From NCBI GenBank assembly GCA_903819975.1, contig CAIJFI010000001.1:62001-126000 (forward strand): a DNA stretch of 64,000 bases, given 5' to 3'. Made by a program: the position numbers and the translations under genes. Position 1 is the first letter of the stretch; every line of letters starts with the position of its first letter. Below the pieces are notes generated by a model that was not told the origin of the DNA, searched no databases, and worked only from the letters and a program-made list of their open reading frames with translations. Below are positions 61,993 to 64,000 of this stretch, in pieces. The stretch comes from an uncultured Bacteroidota bacterium (lineage in GTDB: Bacteria; Bacteroidota; Bacteroidia; Chitinophagales; Chitinophagaceae).

Positions 61993-64000
61993 ATGTCAGA
62001 ATTGAAACTACCAAGACTGTTAGCAGCCGCTAAAGAATTCAATGTGGGTCAAGATACCATCATTGATTTCTTGGCTAAGAAAGGTTTTCCTAAAGACGAC
62101 CTTAAGCCAACAGCTAAATTATCTGAAGAGCAGTATTATGCTTTGCAGGCTGAATTTCAAAGCGATAAAGTCGCTAGAAATAAAGCGGATCATGTTGAAT
62201 TGCCAAAGAATGCAATTAGCGACAAAGCAAAAAAGGCGGATGAGCCTGTTGCTGAAGTAAAGAAAGTAGAAGCACCTATAGCTGCTGCTCCTGAAGTTAA
62301 AAAAGTGGATGCGTTTGCAGAGATTGCAAATCCAACTCCGGTTAAGGAAGAGGCGCCTGCTCCAGTTAAAGTGGAAGTGCCAGAAGTGGAAGCTCCAAAA
62401 GTGATTAATAAAATTGACCTGTCTTTAATTGACTCGTCAACACGTCCAAAAAAAGCTGCTAAAAAAGTGGAACCTACTCCTGCTCCTGCAGCTGAGGAAA
62501 AACCAAAAGCAGAAACTAAAAAAGCAGCTGCTCCTAAAGTAGATGCCCCTAAACCAGCTCCGGCTGCTCCAGTGGATCACTCAATTGCACCAGAAAATGT
62601 GCATGGAGAAATCACAAACATTCAAGCGGATAAATTAACTGGTCCAAAAATTTTGGGCAAGATTGATTTACCAATTAATAGCGATACGCGCCCTAAGCCT
62701 TTAAGCCAGGAGGAAAAGCGTACACGTAAACGTATTCCTGTTCAAGGTCAAGGTAATCGTCCACAAGGCCAAGGTCAACAAGGTGGTGGAAATGTACAAG
62801 GCGGTGGTGGTTATCAAGGCAATCGCCCACAAGGCGGTGGTGGCGGATACCAAGGCAATCGTCCACAAGGCGGCGGCGGTGGTTATCAAGGCAATCGTCC
62901 TAATAATCGTCCAGGCCAAGCCGGTGGTGGAGCACGCGGAAGAAACATGCCTCAAACTGCAGAACAAAAAGAAATAGATCAAAAAGCAATTCAAGATAAG
63001 ATTAAGGAAACACAAGCTAAATTATCTGGCCAAGGTGGTAGAGGTAAGAGCATGAAATCCAAATATCGTCGTCAAAGAAGAGAAGAAGCTGCTGAAAACG
63101 AAAACAACGAGCAAAGAGAAGACAACAAATTACAGGTAACAGAATTTGTTACAGTAAGTGAGTTATCAAGTTTGATGGATGTGAGTTTTGCCGATATCAT
63201 TAGCAAGTGTATGAACTTGGGTATCATGGTTTCTATCAACCAACGGTTAGATGCCGAGGTAATTGAATTAGTGGCATCTGAATTTGGATTTGAAGTTGAA
63301 TTCGTTGGATTAGAAGATGCAGAAGAAATGGATGAAGAAGAAGAAGCAGAAGATCAAGCGAATTTAGTTGAACGTCCTCCAATTGTGACTATCATGGGTC
63401 ACGTGGATCACGGTAAAACTTCATTACTGGATTATATTCGTAACGCAAATGTGGTTGCAGGTGAGGCCGGTGGTATCACGCAGCACATTGGAGCATACGA
63501 GGTAACATTACCAAACGGAAAAGCAATTACTTTCTTGGATACTCCAGGTCACGAAGCCTTTACAGCGATGCGTGCGCGTGGTGCTAAAATCACAGACATT
63601 GCAATTATTGTAGTAGCTGCCGATGACGCAGTGATGCCACAAACTAAGGAAGCAATCAGTCACTCGCAAGCAGCGAATGTGCCGATGATTTTTGCGGTGA
63701 ATAAAATTGATAAAGACGGTGCACAACCGCAAAAGATATACGAGCAATTATCTCAAATGAACATTTTAGTAGAAGCTTGGGGTGGTAAATTCCAAAACCA
63801 AGAATTATCTGCTAAACAAGGTTTAAATGTAGATGCATTGTTAGAGAAAGTATTATTAGAGTCTGAAATTTTAGACTTGAAAGCAAATCCTAACCGCGAG
63901 GCAACAGGTAGTGTAATTGAAGCGTCCTTGGATAAAGGTCGTGGATATGTTGCAACCATCTTGGTTCAAAACGGAACATTACGTCAAGGTGATTTGATTT
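61993..64000 (+). CDS. infB: Translation initiation factor IF-2 (3' end outside window)
   Basis: The first 669 codons of IF-2, which brings initiator tRNA to the ribosome using GTP. The N-terminal domain starts [21 protein letters not shown] long Lys/Ala/Pro/Glu linker and a Gly/Gln/Asn/Arg-rich repeat region (62800-62910) follow. The second N-domain ([19 protein letters not shown]) leads to the GTPase with GHVDHGKTS (G1), DTPGHEAF (G3) and NKID (G4). The frame is still open at the right edge. A spacer of 80 bp separates it from nusA. Confidence 0.97.
   Translation, partial: MSELKLPRLLAAAKEFNVGQDTIIDFLAKKGFPKDDLKPTAKLSEEQYYALQAEFQSDKVARNKADHVELPKNAISDKAKKADEPVAEVKKVEAPIAAAPEVKKVDAFAEIANPTPVKEEAPAPVKVEVPEVEAPKVINKIDLSLIDSSTRPKKAAKKVEPTPAPAAEEKPKAETKKAAAPKVDAPKPAPAAPVDHSIAPENVHGEITNIQADKLTGPKILGKIDLPINSDTRPKPLSQEEKRTRKRIPVQGQGNRPQGQGQQGGGNVQGGGGYQGNRPQGGGGGYQGNRPQGGGGGYQGNRPNNRPGQAGGGARGRNMPQTAEQKEIDQKAIQDKIKETQAKLSGQGGRGKSMKSKYRRQRREEAAENENNEQREDNKLQVTEFVTVSELSSLMDVSFADIISKCMNLGIMVSINQRLDAEVIELVASEFGFEVEFVGLEDAEEMDEEEEAEDQANLVERPPIVTIMGHVDHGKTSLLDYIRNANVVAGEAGGITQHIGAYEVTLPNGKAITFLDTPGHEAFTAMRARGAKITDIAIIVVAADDAVMPQTKEAISHSQAANVPMIFAVNKIDKDGAQPQKIYEQLSQMNILVEAWGGKFQNQELSAKQGLNVDALLEKVLLESEILDLKANPNREATGSVIEASLDKGRGYVATILVQNGTLRQGDLI
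62800..62910 (+). repeat. In-frame tandem repeat in infB linker
   Basis: Three imperfect units of about 33-36 bp encode the pattern [11 protein letters not shown]. Codons vary between units (GGT/GGC, TAT/TAC), so the repeat is old enough to have drifted. It lies in the disordered N-terminal linker of IF-2. Confidence 0.85.

Noticed and set aside
62800-62910. Possible CRISPR array
   Set aside because: The repeats are in frame within infB, units are adjacent with no unique spacers, and codons drift as in protein repeats.
62701-63015. Minus-strand frame opposite the IF-2 linker
   Set aside because: Its low-complexity Thr/Ala/Leu composition is the mirror of the Gly/Gln/Lys-rich infB linker.

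Overview
The window is AT-rich, tightly packed chromosomal DNA from a member of the Bacteroidota, most likely the Chitinophagales/Chitinophagaceae (inference). Reasons: a SusC/SusD pair, several TonB-dependent receptors with CarboxypepD_reg-like N-termini, TAnnTTTG promoter elements, little sign of Shine-Dalgarno sequences, and Bacteroidota-type families (DUF4834, PG0541, VF530). I see no phage, insertion sequence, CRISPR array, rRNA or tRNA. Apart from a permease cut at the left edge, infB cut at the right edge and a frameshifted arsM, the genes look intact.

Region 1 (1-12.6 kb), sulfide and efflux: an ArsP/YraQ-type permease (5' cut), a Tat-exported DsrE-like protein and a sulfide:quinone oxidoreductase-like flavoprotein (minus strand). 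Divergent from the last is a tripartite RND efflux operon (TolC, adaptor, pump) ending with a PII-like PG0541 protein, a DUF2892 membrane protein and a TehB-like methyltransferase. An Omp85-like barrel, a VF530 protein and an RluE-like pseudouridine synthase follow.

Region 2 (12.6-23.5 kb), hydrogen uptake: a complete oxygen-tolerant [NiFe] hydrogenase locus. The minus-strand operon is a small His-rich membrane protein followed by hypA-hypB-hypF-hypC-hypD-hypE. The divergent plus-strand operon is hyaA-hyaB-hyaC-hyaD plus a CBS-domain protein. The small subunit has all six cysteines of the [4Fe-3S] proximal cluster. A 14-bp palindrome of the form RTGAYAWWTGTCAY lies in the hyp/hya divergent region and twice in the SQR/RND divergent region, suggesting one Crp/Fnr-like regulator controls both. 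Together these regions suggest a heterotroph that can draw electrons from H2 and sulfide.

Region 3 (23.5-34.7 kb): a PLP-dependent threonine/serine dehydratase, a SusC/SusD pair behind a 384-bp intergenic region carrying four palindromes, an APC transporter with a dimethylargininase/arginine-deiminase-like enzyme, a ClC antiporter with an unusual selectivity loop, a small CBU_0592-like membrane protein and a beta-carbonic anhydrase.

Region 4 (34.7-54.9 kb), outer membrane and phosphate: a GH29 fucosidase, an Oar-like TonB receptor, a GNAT protein, Ppx and Ppk, an LpxH-like phosphoesterase, a glycosyltransferase, a purple-acid-phosphatase-like enzyme, an outer-membrane barrel, and an operon-like set of TonB receptor, beta-helix lipoprotein and metallophosphoesterase. 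Two receptor promoters carry TAACA repeats with an 11-bp period, similar to Pho boxes, so part of this region may be a phosphate-starvation regulon (inference).

Region 5 (54.9-64 kb): arsC and a frameshifted arsM, alanine dehydrogenase divergent from an Lrp/AsnC regulator, a PaiB-like protein, a VOC protein, a HAD phosphatase, a DUF4834 protein, and the rimP-nusA-infB operon, whose leader contains a terminator-like hairpin before rimP.
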